Shown piece after piece: positions 24,965 through 38,567 of a stretch of 64,000 nucleotides of DNA. The translations under genes and the position numbers were made by a program. Origin of the DNA: Serendipita indica DSM 11827 (taxonomy: Eukaryota; Basidiomycota; Agaricomycetes; Sebacinales; Serendipitaceae); the NCBI GenBank assembly GCA_910890315.1, contig CAJVGD010000010.1, positions 744,001 through 808,000 of the forward strand, read 5' to 3'. Numbering within the stretch: position 1 is the first letter of the stretch; every line of letters begins with the position of its first letter. Below the pieces are notes generated by a model that did no database searches, was not told where the DNA came from, and saw nothing but the letters and a program-made list of their open reading frames with translations.

Positions 24965-27040
24965 ATGAACGATCGTCACGACGATTCCGGGAGCGTCTTG
25001 CATGCACTCGGTGCGTTTTTCGAGCAACCTAGCAGGCGACCCGCAGACGCTGACGATCCAGGTTTTTTTAAAGATCATGACAGTGATAATCGCTCAAAGA
25101 AGGGTCAAAAGGACAAGGATGCAGACTCTTCGTCGAAACTGAGCCATGTTCCCTGCAAGTTCTATCGAGTTGGGGCGTGTACGGCCGGAAATAACTGTCC
25201 ATTCTCGCATTCTGCCATCGATCGTGGAGGACCAAAGGAGACCTGCCAGTGGTTTATCAAGGGAAACTGCAAGTTTGGCCATAAATGCGCGCTAGCACAT
25301 ATCCTTCCTGGCCAGCCCATGGCGATGGACAAGAAGAATAAAAAGGCTGCTCAGCTCAGTAATCAGGCAGCTGGAGCCCACGATGGATCCAAGGACGGCA
25401 AGAATAAGCGAGGTCGCGGCGCGGCTAGTGGAGCGGCAAACGGTCATCAGCGCAATGATTCGAGAGCAGAAAGAGGCTCCAAACCTGCGAGTAATCTTAC
25501 AGCGACGGCCCCAATGATCCCCTCGCCAGCTCAGGACGATCCATCCGTCGAGGCGGGACATTCCCCTCCTCAGACTCTCGCAAAGGCGGGAACAAATGAG
25601 CAGGAGCATTTAAATGAGACTATTTCACAGCAACCATCCGCCGCTCGACCTGCCATGCCGACTCGCTTTTCGTCTGGTAGAAACACTTCGACAGACATGG
25701 GCTATGGCCCCATCGGGTCTCCTCCAAACGCGAGTGCTATGCGCGCTCCGTTTGTATCCACAAACAACAATGCCCATTACGCTCCAGGGACGAGTCCCCC
25801 TCCCAACCCCCCAAATGTCATTCATCCTTCAACATCGCCTTTTGCCCATGGAGAAGGCAAGCAGCACTTCTTTGGTGCATACAACCGCATGCAAGGTGAT
25901 AGAGGAGAGCAAAGCCCCATTGCCATTCAGCGAGCTGGCTGGCGCACCCAGGTGCCAGAACGCAATGAAAACGCAGTGGCCTCCGACGACGATGATCTAG
26001 AAGAGTTTCTCCCTTCCTCTCTCAACGACCTCCTTACCCCCGAGGAGCGACAGCGGCGCCTCAGCCGATCTGGAGGTACACGAGCCGGTTTGGGATATAT
26101 CGGAGAGAATAGCGTCGGAAATGTTGGTCTTGGAGGCGTGGGTAGTATGAGTGCTATGGGAATGGGCAACCATCGATACTCCAGGTCTGTTCCAGCTGCA
26201 CGGCTGTTAGAAGCTGCTAGTGTCTGGAAGGAAACGGACCGCGAACGGGAGAGGGACAATGCTCTCCTGTCCGCTGCATCCCTTTCCTTCCGAAGTACCG
26301 GCTTGGGTAGTGAGGGATTCTCTCCATCGCACGCCCAACTTGGTATATCCAACGCGTCGGGAGCCTTTTTACACGGCTTTTCCCGGACAACCATGGCCAA
26401 TCCTGTGCCGGGTCTCACTCGTCATGTGGTTTCTCAATCATACGAAGAGGCAGATGTACTTGGGGCGGTCCCCACGCCGGCCACCATCGCCGCGAGAGGG
26501 GGGAATCGCTACGAGTCTTATAACCTACAAACAAACACTCGTCACGCTCAACTAGGGGCTGACGCGCTTTCTCCGTCAGCACGAGCGCTGCAATCCCATG
26601 CACCAGGACAAAGTCTTCCTCAAGGACTTGCGGCTGGCTTAAGTCGTCTCCACCTTGGTGCCAACCCCCTCGGTGGTCAGCAGATTGGAGCGAAGCAACC
26701 GATACCAGGGATGAGCATGGGAATGGGAATGGGTTATGGTGTAGGCGACATCGCTCCAAAGTCCAACGTGCGCAGTCCATTGCGATCCCAGTTCACGTCT
26801 GCTTCACCGGATCCGAGATCTATCAACTCCGCGGTCGATTCGATCGGGACGAATCCCATTATTTCTGCTTCACCTGGCGGCCTCCACCTAGGCCGACCTT
26901 CATGGGCACAGCATTTACAGCACCAAAGCTCACCGGGAAATATGGCACAACCGGTGCCCACTCCCGTACCCACTGCTGTTCCAGCGGGCACAAAAACGGG
27001 TAACGACGCAGAGGAGGGTGTGTTCGCTCTGGACGATTAG
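24965..27040 (+). CDS. Two-finger CCCH zinc-finger protein
   Basis: This intron-free gene codes for about 690 residues from MNDRHDDSGSVLHALG. Two tandem CCCH fingers with spacing C-x7-C-x5-C-x3-H lie near residues 60-105: CKFYRVGACTAGNNCPFSH and CQWFIKGNCKFGHKCALAH. Such fingers usually bind AU-rich or other single-stranded RNA, and the closest memory match is the Lee1-type fungal group. The remaining 580 residues are low complexity, rich in Ser, Gly, Pro and Asn, with one acidic patch (ASDDDDLEEFLPSSLNDLLT) and a Gly/Met run. This suggests a disordered mRNA-binding regulator. The exact target is unknown. A start further upstream at 24818 is possible but would reach into the eIF2-alpha start region. 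Confidence 0.85.
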   Translation: MNDRHDDSGSVLHALGAFFEQPSRRPADADDPGFFKDHDSDNRSKKGQKDKDADSSSKLSHVPCKFYRVGACTAGNNCPFSHSAIDRGGPKETCQWFIKGNCKFGHKCALAHILPGQPMAMDKKNKKAAQLSNQAAGAHDGSKDGKNKRGRGAASGAANGHQRNDSRAERGSKPASNLTATAPMIPSPAQDDPSVEAGHSPPQTLAKAGTNEQEHLNETISQQPSAARPAMPTRFSSGRNTSTDMGYGPIGSPPNASAMRAPFVSTNNNAHYAPGTSPPPNPPNVIHPSTSPFAHGEGKQHFFGAYNRMQGDRGEQSPIAIQRAGWRTQVPERNENAVASDDDDLEEFLPSSLNDLLTPEERQRRLSRSGGTRAGLGYIGENSVGNVGLGGVGSMSAMGMGNHRYSRSVPAARLLEAASVWKETDRERERDNALLSAASLSFRSTGLGSEGFSPSHAQLGISNASGAFLHGFSRTTMANPVPGLTRHVVSQSYEEADVLGAVPTPATIAARGGNRYESYNLQTNTRHAQLGADALSPSARALQSHAPGQSLPQGLAAGLSRLHLGANPLGGQQIGAKQPIPGMSMGMGMGYGVGDIAPKSNVRSPLRSQFTSASPDPRSINSAVDSIGTNPIISASPGGLHLGRPSWAQHLQHQSSPGNMAQPVPTPVPTAVPAGTKTGNDAEEGVFALDD

Positions 27041-29079
27041 TGCGGCAGCCTGTTGTCTCTACCCTCCTAGATACCACTTTCCGGTTTAAACTCTAACGGA
27101 AATAGCGCCCAGAGGTCCATCAAAACTCTGCATCCTTTCTGCGCAGTGAACTCAGACGTTCGTGACTTGCGGTCACCTATATCTCATGCTTCAGCTAGGC
27201 CTTTCGTCATGTATTCTTGTAATAACACCACATTTGGCCCACCTTTCCGGTCCCGAAGCGAGGTGCATTTAGGGTGGTCAACATACAGGAACGGAGGGCA
27301 AAGCAAATCAAAGGCGAGACTCGCTCAACATTGGCAGTGGCAGGATGTAGAGGCTACAGATGCCGAAAATGCTGGCGCTGTGGCGCACGACTTTCCTGGA
27401 GAACTGCAGGTGACCAAAGCAAAGGAAACAATACAAGTGAGTAGAAGTGATGTGGAAATGAACGAGAGTGGCTGGCGGGGTGGAGAGAGGCCTTGCAGGA
27501 AGTGTAAGAAGATTCGCGCCTAAATTTCTATGGAAAGAGGTGATCATCTTCGAGACATAGGCTATAATTTAGAAAGTTGTACAATAGGTGTACATGCGTT
27601 TTGAAAGATCACGCAATCTGAAGCGTTAGCTGCAGATGGCCCGGATTTCCTTTCTGTCGCAGAAGACTTCGCTCTTTGGGCACTCATAAGAGGGCATAGA
27701 ACGAAGATTTATTTGTCCAAACGACTGGATATTCGACGGTATATCAACCCCCCCTGTTCATCGGGCATACTCCAAGGAAAGGCGACCTCATTTGTCGTTT
27801 CCAATTCAGGCCCTTCTTCACATATTCACTACTGAAGTTTCTTGGTCAAATCCATCGGCGAAGGTGGCCAAAGGACCGTGTCTTGCTTTGCGGATATCCT
27901 TCGGAATGCCGTATGAATGCCACAAAAACGATCATAGCAACGTAGATTCTAACAAAGTCTCGAGACCGGAATGCCCTTGTCCACTTTGTCTCTTGGTAAT
28001 GGTGGATACGGTGTATGAGTCCACCAAATTGATCATATGCGAAGCGCTTCGCTTCCTCGGAGATTTCTGACTCCTCAGAAAAGACTTCAGGTGATATGGA
28101 ACTCCCTTTGCTGAGCAGTCCACGTTGTGGAAGCATTCGACTGCAATCTGGGTGAAACCGCGAGTGACAAGAGCGGAGCTACTGATCTCGTGATTGCCCA
28201 GGTATGTCTCTGTGTCGTGCAGGGACAAGAGGTTTAGCTCCCAGCATGGTCGAAATTTGTCGCGAAATATTTGCTGACAAAAAAGCTGACTAGAAGCTGA
28301 GCAAAAAGGGTACCCGCGCCGGAAAGTGGGATAGACAGGGTATTTTACGAGTGGTGAAGGGTGCGCTTGAAGAGGTCGGCTCCAAAAGTCAAGGCCCCAA
28401 GACGACGAAGTAACCGACGCCAGCTACAACCGGAGATGGTCCCCAATGGCTGGGTACCAGCTGCAAATGAAGAAGATGGTATTATTCCCGTATCCTTTCC
28501 TATTTTCGTAACATACTCTTGGCAAACTTCGAACGACACCTCCCAGCCTGCACTCATCACCTATACAATAGAGCGTACCTAGACCCACGAACTTAATCAC
28601 CCTAATAAGCGCCCCATGTCTTGTTAATGATCGCGCCTTGGTTCCATGTAGTACCTGCTAGCGAGGGCAAATAAGATATATATATCTCTCTCTCTCCAAA
28701 AGTCAAGGGTACCACGCTAAATGTAACCTTTGCTACAGCTCAGCAGTAAAATAGCAATTAATATCATAATATTCCATAGATATATGTTCCCTGGTCTGCC
28801 TCTCCACGAGTTGTGCTCTCACAGCTGTCGTCTGCAATTGAATGAGCTCATTGAAACCCCACTATTAAGCGCCGTGTCTACCGTGAAAACGAGGCTTGTA
28901 GGCGCTGGGTGCACCTCTCTGTGGCTCAGAGCCTGGCGACCATTGGACCCTCCCACATTTCCACCAGAGCACTTTCTGGTTTAATTCCGACTCTTCTTTA
29001 ACCCGTTATCACCGGATAACCTCTTCAGAAATCGATTAGAGTGCATCCCTAATTCCCTCGAATATTTTTCAAGCCACTA
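27041..29079. other. Two-kilobase stretch with no convincing gene
   Basis: Open frames at 27146-27523 and 27792-28070 (plus) and 27846-28228 (minus) overlap and lack recognisable domains or joined exons. A TA/CT microsatellite lies at 28675-28697. This is the longest gene-poor stretch in the window. Confidence 0.5.
28675..28697. repeat. TA/CT compound microsatellite
   Basis: A short (TA)n run passes directly into (TC)n over about 23 bp in the otherwise gene-free stretch. Confidence 0.85.
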
Positions 29080-31810
29080 ATGTTTGACGAATCCGAGCTC
29101 GAGCTGGAACTCCTCTCGTTAGACCCGGGACCGCAGACAATCGGTGAACACGAGCTCAAGACGTCTCCTTTGATCACATATGACGCCGCAAAGCTTACAG
29201 CTGATCAATTCACCCAAAGAGGTTTGCTAGGCGGCGTCCTTGCCGTCAACGCGAGCGGTTTACCACCGACTCTGAAGGATCCAAGAATCTACATAAACCT
29301 CGATGCTCCTTCTAGTGGACTTGTATGCGGAGTCCAGGTACGTTTAATATCTGGTGAGGATTGGCCACTGCTCTGACGGTCACTCAAGGGCTCAGGCAAA
29401 AGTCATACCGTTTCGTGTATCATTGAAGGATCACTCATGATGGATCGGCGTATTGGAACGCTGCCCGCGCCTTTGGCTACCGTCGTGTACGTTAGTGTCA
29501 GCCTATAATCCCTTAACTGAGCCATCAACAGGTTTCACTACGACGAAGAGAATGGAGGACGTCCGTGCGAGGCAGCGTACCTCAGCGAGCTCAAGACTGG
29601 TAGCGCTCGTGGTGTCGAGGAAGTAGTCGTTCTCGTTTCGTATGTGCCTCTCGATTTGAGACCCATCCCATAAGGCTGATCCGGTTAATCCTCCTGGTCT
29701 CGGAATTGCCCACATCGCAACTAGCCCAAGCAATCTCAATACCAGGCGCAGAGTCTACTCGTCTTTGACACACGTCAAGGTTGAGCCATTGAGGATCTCC
29801 GAGACAGACCTAAATGCATCCCGTATGCTGAGTATGATGGGCGCCGACAATTTAGAAGTGAGTATTATACTCATAAAGAACCTCCACTGACCCCGTTGAT
29901 GAGACCATGCCTCTGTATTTGTTTTCCGCGATGGCCATTCTCCGCGAAATGGGCTCAGACGGATTCAGTTATCAGGGTGCGCTTGATGTTCTGGAGCTGA
30001 CCCAAGACTCATCCTTTACAGGTTTCAGGAAGAAGCTGGCCGAGTCGGACTTCAACCGCACACAACAGTCAATGCTCCAACTTCGACTTGACCTCCTTGA
30101 CTCTTTCCTCAAAGGGACGGGCAAGGATATCGTCAAGTTTTTCAATTCGGGAAGACTCGTTATCGTTGACCTTTCTGATCCTTTTGTTGATGGTTAGTAT
30201 TCTGCATCCCTCATTCCTAACTTACCTTGCATAGGCGTCACTGCCGCTATGCTATTCAACATCTGTTTGGGACTGTTCATTGAATGGAAGAACACGACAG
30301 GAAAGCTAATCGGTGCGCTTGTTATCAAATAATGCAAACGCGACTCATCGGCGATTAGTACTTGATGAAGCGCATAAATACCTTACCAACGCGGATGCAA
30401 ATCAGTTCACTCGCAGTATCTGCAGCATTATTCGACAGCAGCGACATCTTGCCGCACGTGTCGTTGTTTCCACTCAGGAGCCCACAGTAGTCCCCCCTTC
30501 AGTGCTTGACCTGATGTCGTGGATCATTTGCCACCGTTTCACCTCACCAAGTTGGGTCAAACACCTGATGCACCACATCTGTGTCGACGAAACCAGTGTG
30601 GGGGAAGACGACAATAACGGCAGTGGAAGCAATGCGCCAGATTGGGCCAAACAGGTAATGAGGTTACGCACGGGAGAGGGTTTATTGTGCTCCGCCTCTG
30701 CACTCTTCCCATCAAAGGAAGGAACATTGGAGAGACTGGGCACTGGATACGCAGTAATCAAGTCGCGAATGAGACTTACAAGAGACGGTGGGGAATCAAT
30801 TCTGGCAACGGACTCGACGTCGACCGCAGAGCATGTTCCCTTGGCGGGTCTTGCAACGCCAGAGTCCTCCACTTCGAGCGGAAACCCATCGCCTGAGCTT
30901 GGTCTCCGTTTGGGGTCTCAAGTTCACTGCGTAGATACCTCGAACGACACACCAGTGAGTGTCGACGTTCACCTTCTAACGGAGCTTAATGGTCTGCAGT
31001 CAACTGCATCTTCACCCTCTCTTACGGAAAAGATCCTCAGCCCTCGAATGTCGACGCTAGAAGCAGGTTCAAGACTCTTCAAGCCACCAACGTACACGGA
31101 TATTGGCTCCCAAAGCGTACGTACTTTGCCTTGTCTTCATGTAGCTACTGAAACTTCAGCAGGAGAACGAGCACGTAACAAAGGGATTGAACGCCTTCAC
31201 TGATGTCTCATCTACGCCCGTGTTGGTGATCCCGCGAGCTCGACCAAAGTCTATGGTGCACAATATTGCACCAGCCTTTCCCGTCTCCTCGACACCGTCT
31301 CAAAGCGTATTCGCTAAGACACAAGATCCTCAGTTCGACGTTCTGATCAAGGGTCTTGTCGAAAATAACGGCCGTGCACTTCACCAGTCCCTCCTCGATC
31401 GTGTTCACCAACTTTCCCCGAATCCTTATCCAACTGGTGAAAAAAAGCCCTGGAAGAACTTCCTGACTAGAGCAGAGGCGGCGGGAATCGTCACTCTCTC
31501 CGGTTCAGGGAGTAAAAAGATGGTCACACTCATTCCGGGGACCACCTTCTCCCAGGCCCAAAAGACCGCTTCTACGCTTATTCAGCAGTCTATTCCTTCC
31601 GGGGAAAGTTCATATGCGGTGTTGATAAGCGCGCTCTCAACATTGGCCCCCGGCAGGGGGGTCGTTAGAATTTGCGACCTAGGTCAAGAATTCAAGAAAA
31701 GAAAGTTCAAACACGACGGGAGGTTGAAAGATTTTCTTATTCAGGCAGAACAGAACGGCGTGGTCAAGCTTTCGGTGAGAAACAAGATGGATCACGTCCA
31801 ACTGGCATGA
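29080..31810 (+). CDS. HerA/FtsK-like P-loop ATPase with C-terminal winged-helix-like repeats (intact site)
   Basis: The N-terminus is MFDESELELELLSLDPG. Exon 1 ends SSGLVCGVQ and joins in frame to GSGKSHTVSCIIEG, giving a full Walker A. Walker B is LIVLDEAHKYL around 30.35 kb, joined across an intron. It is followed by a sensor-like strand VVVSTQEPTVVPPSVLDLMS and IICHRFTSPSWVKHL. This order fits the HerA/FtsK branch of P-loop ATPases, known as DNA or protein pumps, but the subfamily is not one I can name. A Ser/Thr linker then leads to two related units of about 65 residues: FDVLIKGLVENNG...KNFLTRAEAAGIVTL and YAVLISALSTLAP...KDFLIQAEQNGVVKL. These look like winged-helix or LOTUS (OST-HTH) folds. 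Six or seven introns. A related but degenerate gene lies at 34.5-37.8 kb. Confidence 0.75.
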
Positions 31811-32035
31811 AGCTCTCTTGCTTTTCAACTCAACCTTCGTAATACCAAGCAATTCCGTCACTTTCATGTCGCATGTAGCTCTTATACCATTCTTTTCTAT
31901 TAACTGCGACAGGGACAAATATTGAGTAAGATACGGCTACACCCTTTTCCAGAGAAATATGTGATCAAAAATGTCGAAAGATGCCATCAAATATGACGCG
32001 AAGAGATCGGCCAAGCTGTACGAGATGGACAAAAA

Positions 32036-33506
<1,471 letters not shown>

Positions 33507-34457
33507 TGCGGGCAGACTGGGGATCGACAAGGGCGGAATCAGAAGGTTCCTGACCTGCCGCCGCTCGATATCTGGCCAGACGGACTCTTTGGCCAGTACG
33601 CATTTCCCTCAGGTTTAATTTATTCATATATTAAGCAGGAGAAATAGATTGTTCAGAGTATGTCAACGACTTATGCATCAACAAAGGTTGAGCAACTCTG
33701 CGACGAAGGAAAGCGAACACGAGCCAAGACTTCTCGAAAATATAAAGGACAAGAGGAGACTTGGGGGCGGATTCCATTAGTAGTGGACGATGTAAAGAGA
33801 TTTTCACTCCTCGTCCACATTTTATCTGACACCGTCACAGCGGATGGACGTATCGAACAACCGAAGAGACGGATATCTTGCCTGTACACTTGTCATCCAT
33901 GTCAGAAACGAGGTGTCCCCGACGCGGAACTGGCTAAACGAAGACAGTCGCAGGTCAGCAAAGGGCATGCGTCTGATCAGCAGTAAGAGAAAGGAGACTC
34001 GCCATTTGTCAAAAGCCTATAGCTACCAGGGCTTGTCCGGGGTCTAGGTATGGGGATGCGCAGCCTACCAGCACCACGAGGGCGTGGTGGGCGTATGCGC
34101 ACTTTGAGGAATCCGGTCGTTTGGTATCGAGGCGACAGTCCCCGGGAGAGTTCTACAAATTTCTGTCAATTTTTCGATAGACGTCTTATCTCAGACTCAC
34201 GGACGATGAGGTTCAAGCTCCAAGGTCATTGGTTAGTGCGCTTGGGTAGTCTCATTGATTGGTTCCTCCCATATACTCCATTTGCGTCCTTCGAAACTTC
34301 TGAGAATAAATCATTCTTATTTGTAGACCACCTGACAAACGAGACTTGCATCGTCATTCGCGGAGAATGCGTTTTAATTTACTCCTTACTCTTCCGAGTA
34401 GAGTTGTCTGCCACCATTCTGTATAAGAATCTAGACTGGCATTTTATCCACGGACAA
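33507..34457. other. Intergenic stretch upstream of the MAP kinase
   Basis: It should hold the MAP kinase promoter and the 3' end of the second ATPase gene. A plus-strand frame at 34050-34796 is open, but its right half is antisense to the ATPase C-terminus and it shows no domain, so I do not call it. Confidence 0.45.
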
Positions 34458-37400
34458 CTACTTGTTCGTCATGCGTTGTCCCTGTGTTGCAGAATGTCCG
34501 TTGACCGAGTTCGATTTACCTGGAAAACGCCAGTCTTGCATTGCGATCCACGCCTTGTCCCCCGAATCTCCTGTCACCACGACACCTTGTCTCGCCGCCG
34601 CCGCTACATACTCTTTGAACGTCAGCCCCAACCTTGCCCTCGCCGACGGTGGAAGTTCTTGTCCAACCACCGAGTGGCGCACGCACTGTGCGCGATTATG
34701 CGGAGAGCTAACTTGTACCCGCGCCTTTTCCAATGCGTCGAGCAATGGCCAAAAGAAAGATTCCGGATAGACCGGTGGTGGTGGTGGTGGTGGTGAAGAC
34801 GAGGGCCCTGTAGAGCCCACACCCTCCGAGGAACTGAACTGGTTGGATGCATTAGACGAGCCGACGCCGTTGACTTGCGACCGCCCGGCCGTATCCTATC
34901 AACACTCTCGTGAGCGAGCGGAGCTCGTCTAATGACAAGACGACACGCACCATTTGTGGGCCGAGCAAAATGGCAGTGGCACGACGTTGAATGGTGCCGT
35001 CAGATACAGGTGCCTAATCCCAAGTTGGATCGCATCAGAACGCAAAACTCAAAAAGGTAGCGACAAGGCTCGCACCGTGACTCCGGCGTAGCTTCGCTTG
35101 AGGCCCAATGCGGCTAATCCATAGCTGCTCGACGGACCCGAGGAGCCTGCCGGACCACCTCCAGACGTTGCTACGCCTGCTTGGGCTAGGGGTCGTCCGT
35201 TGGATGAGGGAAGCGCGTCACGCATTGCACCAACGTCCACAAAGTCACCTCCACCGCTATCCGTGTCTGCTTTTGAGAACTGCCCTTCGCTTGCGCTGGA
35301 CATGCTCATCGTCATCGGTCGATAGCGGTCGAGGTGTGGACTGGGCACCCCGTTCCCGTCTCCATGAGCGGGAAAGAAGTGGCTCGAGATGGAAGAGGAG
35401 CTGTTCGAGAAGCTGTTTCCGTACTGAGATGTCCCAGCAACTTCTTGGCCCCTCCTTGCCATCGAAAAGGGAGAAAATGTTGCGCCTCCGGGAGAACACC
35501 GCGACTTGTCGGTGATATTGGGCTCGTTACCGCCCCAGCCGAGAGATACGTAGAGTTCAACGAACCCACGGTGCCCCTGTTCAAGGGAACTTCAGGCGAA
35601 GAGGCGGTTGGACTCACAATCGTGTCGAATGGGGACGATGTTGTGCGGGGAATGGAACGTCCAATTGTGCCAATTCCTGGAGGTGAGTGAAGGGAGACAT
35701 GCACTGACGCCGGTGTTCCCAGTTGTGTCTCGCTGGGCTGTCGCCATGGCTCGTAGGCCCCTCCCTCGATGCCAACACTGGACGAGAGTAAAGACGGCCG
35801 GATTCCACCGTAATTTACACTGTTGGTGGATCCAATCTCCAGGTCAGCAAGTTGGGGACTTCGTTTGGCGGCCGTGTGGTCGAGATTGGCTGGCGGATAC
35901 AGAGCCGTCGATCCGGTGGTTCGCATGGGCGATGTGATCGGAATACTGACTGGTTTCAGCGAGACCATCAATAGCTGTCGTCCGAGAGATGGGGATGTGG
36001 TGGCTGGTTTGACAGTTGGGCGCTGAATAGGGCCAAAAACGTTGCGAGGGTGGCCATTAGTCATAGCGCCTGCAGACTCATTGTGCTTATTTGCTTGAAA
36101 GTTCTGAGATTGGTCGTGGCCTTTGAAGCAGACGAGGACACGTCCGGCCTCGAGATCTAGAATTTGCTCTATGGTACTGATCGAAGTCAAGTTTGCGTCT
36201 GAGACTGTATTATCGGTGATATTGAAAACTTGGTGGACACGAGGCTGCAGGAACCAGTGCTTCTCGAGGCTTTGCAACCAGCGAGGGGCGGTGAATCGGT
36301 GAATAATCAAATACGAGAGGTGATCGAGAACATTTGGAGCCAAAGACACGGGTGACTGTGAGAGAATGACAAGATGCGGTGTCGTTTTTGAGGCTGGCGT
36401 TTTGCTGAGTGGTAGAGGAGCGACGAGGCTAGCAAGGGTCCTAGAAAAGGGGCTCTCGTCCTGAGAAAGATAGATATGTGCATCATCGCAGACTATCAAT
36501 CGAGTTTGTCAGCCAAGCGACGACCACCATTTCGCAAGAGTGGGAGAACTAACCGACGAGAGATTGCGCTGGTACTGGTGTCGACTCTTCCACATGGCAC
36601 GACCAAGATTTGGTGATGATATCAGCAAGTGTATGCTGGAGAACGAGCTCCGTCGGGTCGAAACCGGAGAGGTCGACACACAAGAGGAATGGGTCATTAG
36701 GTATGCTTGTCCCTTTTTCGGCCGCAGCGGACATTGCGGACTGACGAGAGCGAGTCCAAGACACCCAGTCTAGTGAAGCCGAAGGGAGCTGGTTCTCTGT
36801 GGACCCATTGGTAGATAAAAAGCAGCGGAGTTGGGCGGGGATATCGTCATGTGATATGGAGCCTGTGGGGGGTTATGAAGATTGGATCGCCAATTTGGGA
36901 TTTAGAGAGAGAGATTTACCTGACCGAGCTTGCTCCTGAGCGTGAAAAGGGTGCCAGTCAGGCTGATAAACGCTTTGAAGAAACGCAAGGTGACCGAGTG
37001 ATACATCTTGAAGATGAACTTTGATGGGAAGAACGGAGATATTCTTGGCCGTCCCGGCAAGGTTGGCCGAGAGTTCGCTAACCTTCCAAGGGCTGCAGAG
37101 TTGATTAGCAAACTAATTCATGAGCTATTTCGTGTAACTGACACTGTCAGGACGACAACTTCGGCCTCTTGACCGACGTCCTGCGCTGCCAGAGTCGCCG
37201 AGGTGGCCACCCCAAAGGAGCCATGGTCGGTTGTGAAGCTGAGTGAATAATGTCAGCCTCGAGGTGATTTCGAATGAGACTGTGTACCAGAGGATGCCTC
37301 GGAATGGGGAAGGATCATGGATAGACCATGCAGAGCGAATCAAGTGGCGGAGGATCGAATACTTGGTATTGTTCTGCAGAAATTAGGAATATAAATGAGT

Positions 37401-37828
37401 TTTCATAGGACAAAAGATTCGTTCAAGAGGGGACTGGCGGCGCAGTTGTCGGATTCGTGTTAACCACCCACCTCGAGCCCCGTCACTAGGACGCCACGAT
37501 CACAACCAGCAGTAGGTCGAAAGTAGAGCGGAGTAGTATATAATGACCTGTGGGCTTGCTGGGTGCTCTTTGGGGTGCCTTCTGTGCCTAGAGAAAGCGC
37601 CTGACCGTCTGGAATGGTGCAGCGGCCAGGCATCGTCGCGACTCCATGTGAGAGATTTTCCGGGTGATTTTGAGAGAGTATAGCGTGTCCAAACGGTATA
37701 GCGCGTTGTGAGTGGCTGTCGGGGGCAGCGACGGGTTCATTTGCCCCTTCAGAGGCGCGTTTGGCGCTGCCCGAGCCAGGAAGCGGGCTCGGTAGGAGAC
37801 TAGGAGAAGAAAAGGAGAAACAAGACAT
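34458..37828 (-). CDS. HerA/FtsK-like ATPase homologue with degenerate nucleotide site
   Basis: This gene runs parallel in structure to the one at 29.1-31.8 kb. Exon 1 ends DRGVLVTGLE where the intact relative has SSGLVCGVQ. The next exon begins NNTKYSILRHLIR where the relative has GSGKSHTVSCIIEG, so of the Walker A loop only the Lys remains. Later segments match: EAEVVVLTV against EEVVVLVS, Walker B LVVCDDAHIYL against LIVLDEAHKYL, and HLVILSQSPVSLAPNVLDHL with LIIHRFTAPRWL. A long Ser/Thr/Pro linker with a poly-Pro run (34773-34795) leads to one winged-helix-like unit, FFWPLLDALEKAR...FKEYVAAAARQGVVV. The start is ATG 37828 (MSCFSFSSPSLLP). About eight introns; some joins in the linker are uncertain. 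It probably does not hydrolyse ATP. Confidence 0.7.
34773..34795. repeat. GTG/CAC triplet run encoding poly-Pro on the minus strand
   Basis: About seven near-perfect triplets encode a run of Pro just before the winged-helix-like unit of the degenerate ATPase homologue. Length variation here would change only the linker. Confidence 0.8.
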
Positions 37829-38567
37829 GGACAAGAGGCTACAAGACGAGAAAGGAGAAGACGAGTAATATGGTGGACGACGTCGGGGACAAGAAACAAG
37901 GGTGCACTGGCAGCTGGCCTGGCGCTGACTGACAAGCTAGATTATCGGGATCAGATTTTAGAGTTTAGAGAGAATCAGAGTCTGGCGAGCCATCAACGCA
38001 GCCCAATGCATCCAGCTCGAACACGGATCACATTCCATTTAGGGGCCGCGACTGGATAACATAATCCAGCCTCCGTCTCGTACTTTTTCAGTTGACGGAC
38101 CCGCGTTTGGTTGCCAGTCTCACTGGTTGCGCCCCCAGCATTAAACGCCACGACAAGCGCCCGTCTTCTAGCCCACCAGATTGGCAAGCTCGATCCACGC
38201 AACGTCTGCATAACACGACCGGGCTTTGGTCTGCTAGACGTCTCTTTGGCTCATCCCGCGACCCATAGTTGTGAAAATGCACGTGGCGCCATTTACCGGT
38301 AAATTCTCAACGCCGCCGTGTCATAAAATCTATGCCACAGATGCAACGGGGTTCCCCGCCCTCTTGAATGCCTCACACTCACAGTCCATGCGGGTCCGCT
38401 GTCGTTACATAGACTGGATTCGCTACAACTCACACAACGCTCCTCCGCGTATCGGAGTGGGCGATACATTTCGGAAAACATGATGTCGAAACAAGGTGAG
38501 ACGGTGGTGACTACGACAGCGTTAGATTATTTCCGACTCGCGTCAGACACTCACTGGTCATTCTTAT
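37829..38567. other. Intergenic stretch between the degenerate ATPase gene and the NTF2-RRM gene
   Basis: Only short overlapping frames without domains are present. It should contain the promoter of the minus-strand ATPase homologue and the 3' untranslated region of the NTF2-RRM gene. Confidence 0.5.

Noticed and set aside
27146-27523. Plus-strand frame ending in a CxxC-like motif
   Set aside because: It is short, with no family match, and overlaps another frame on the minus strand; not enough to call a gene.
34050-34796. Long open plus-strand frame of about 248 codons
   Set aside because: Its right half is antisense to the conserved winged-helix-like end of the degenerate ATPase gene; the terminal Trp run is only the reverse of the poly-Pro codons and no domain is visible.
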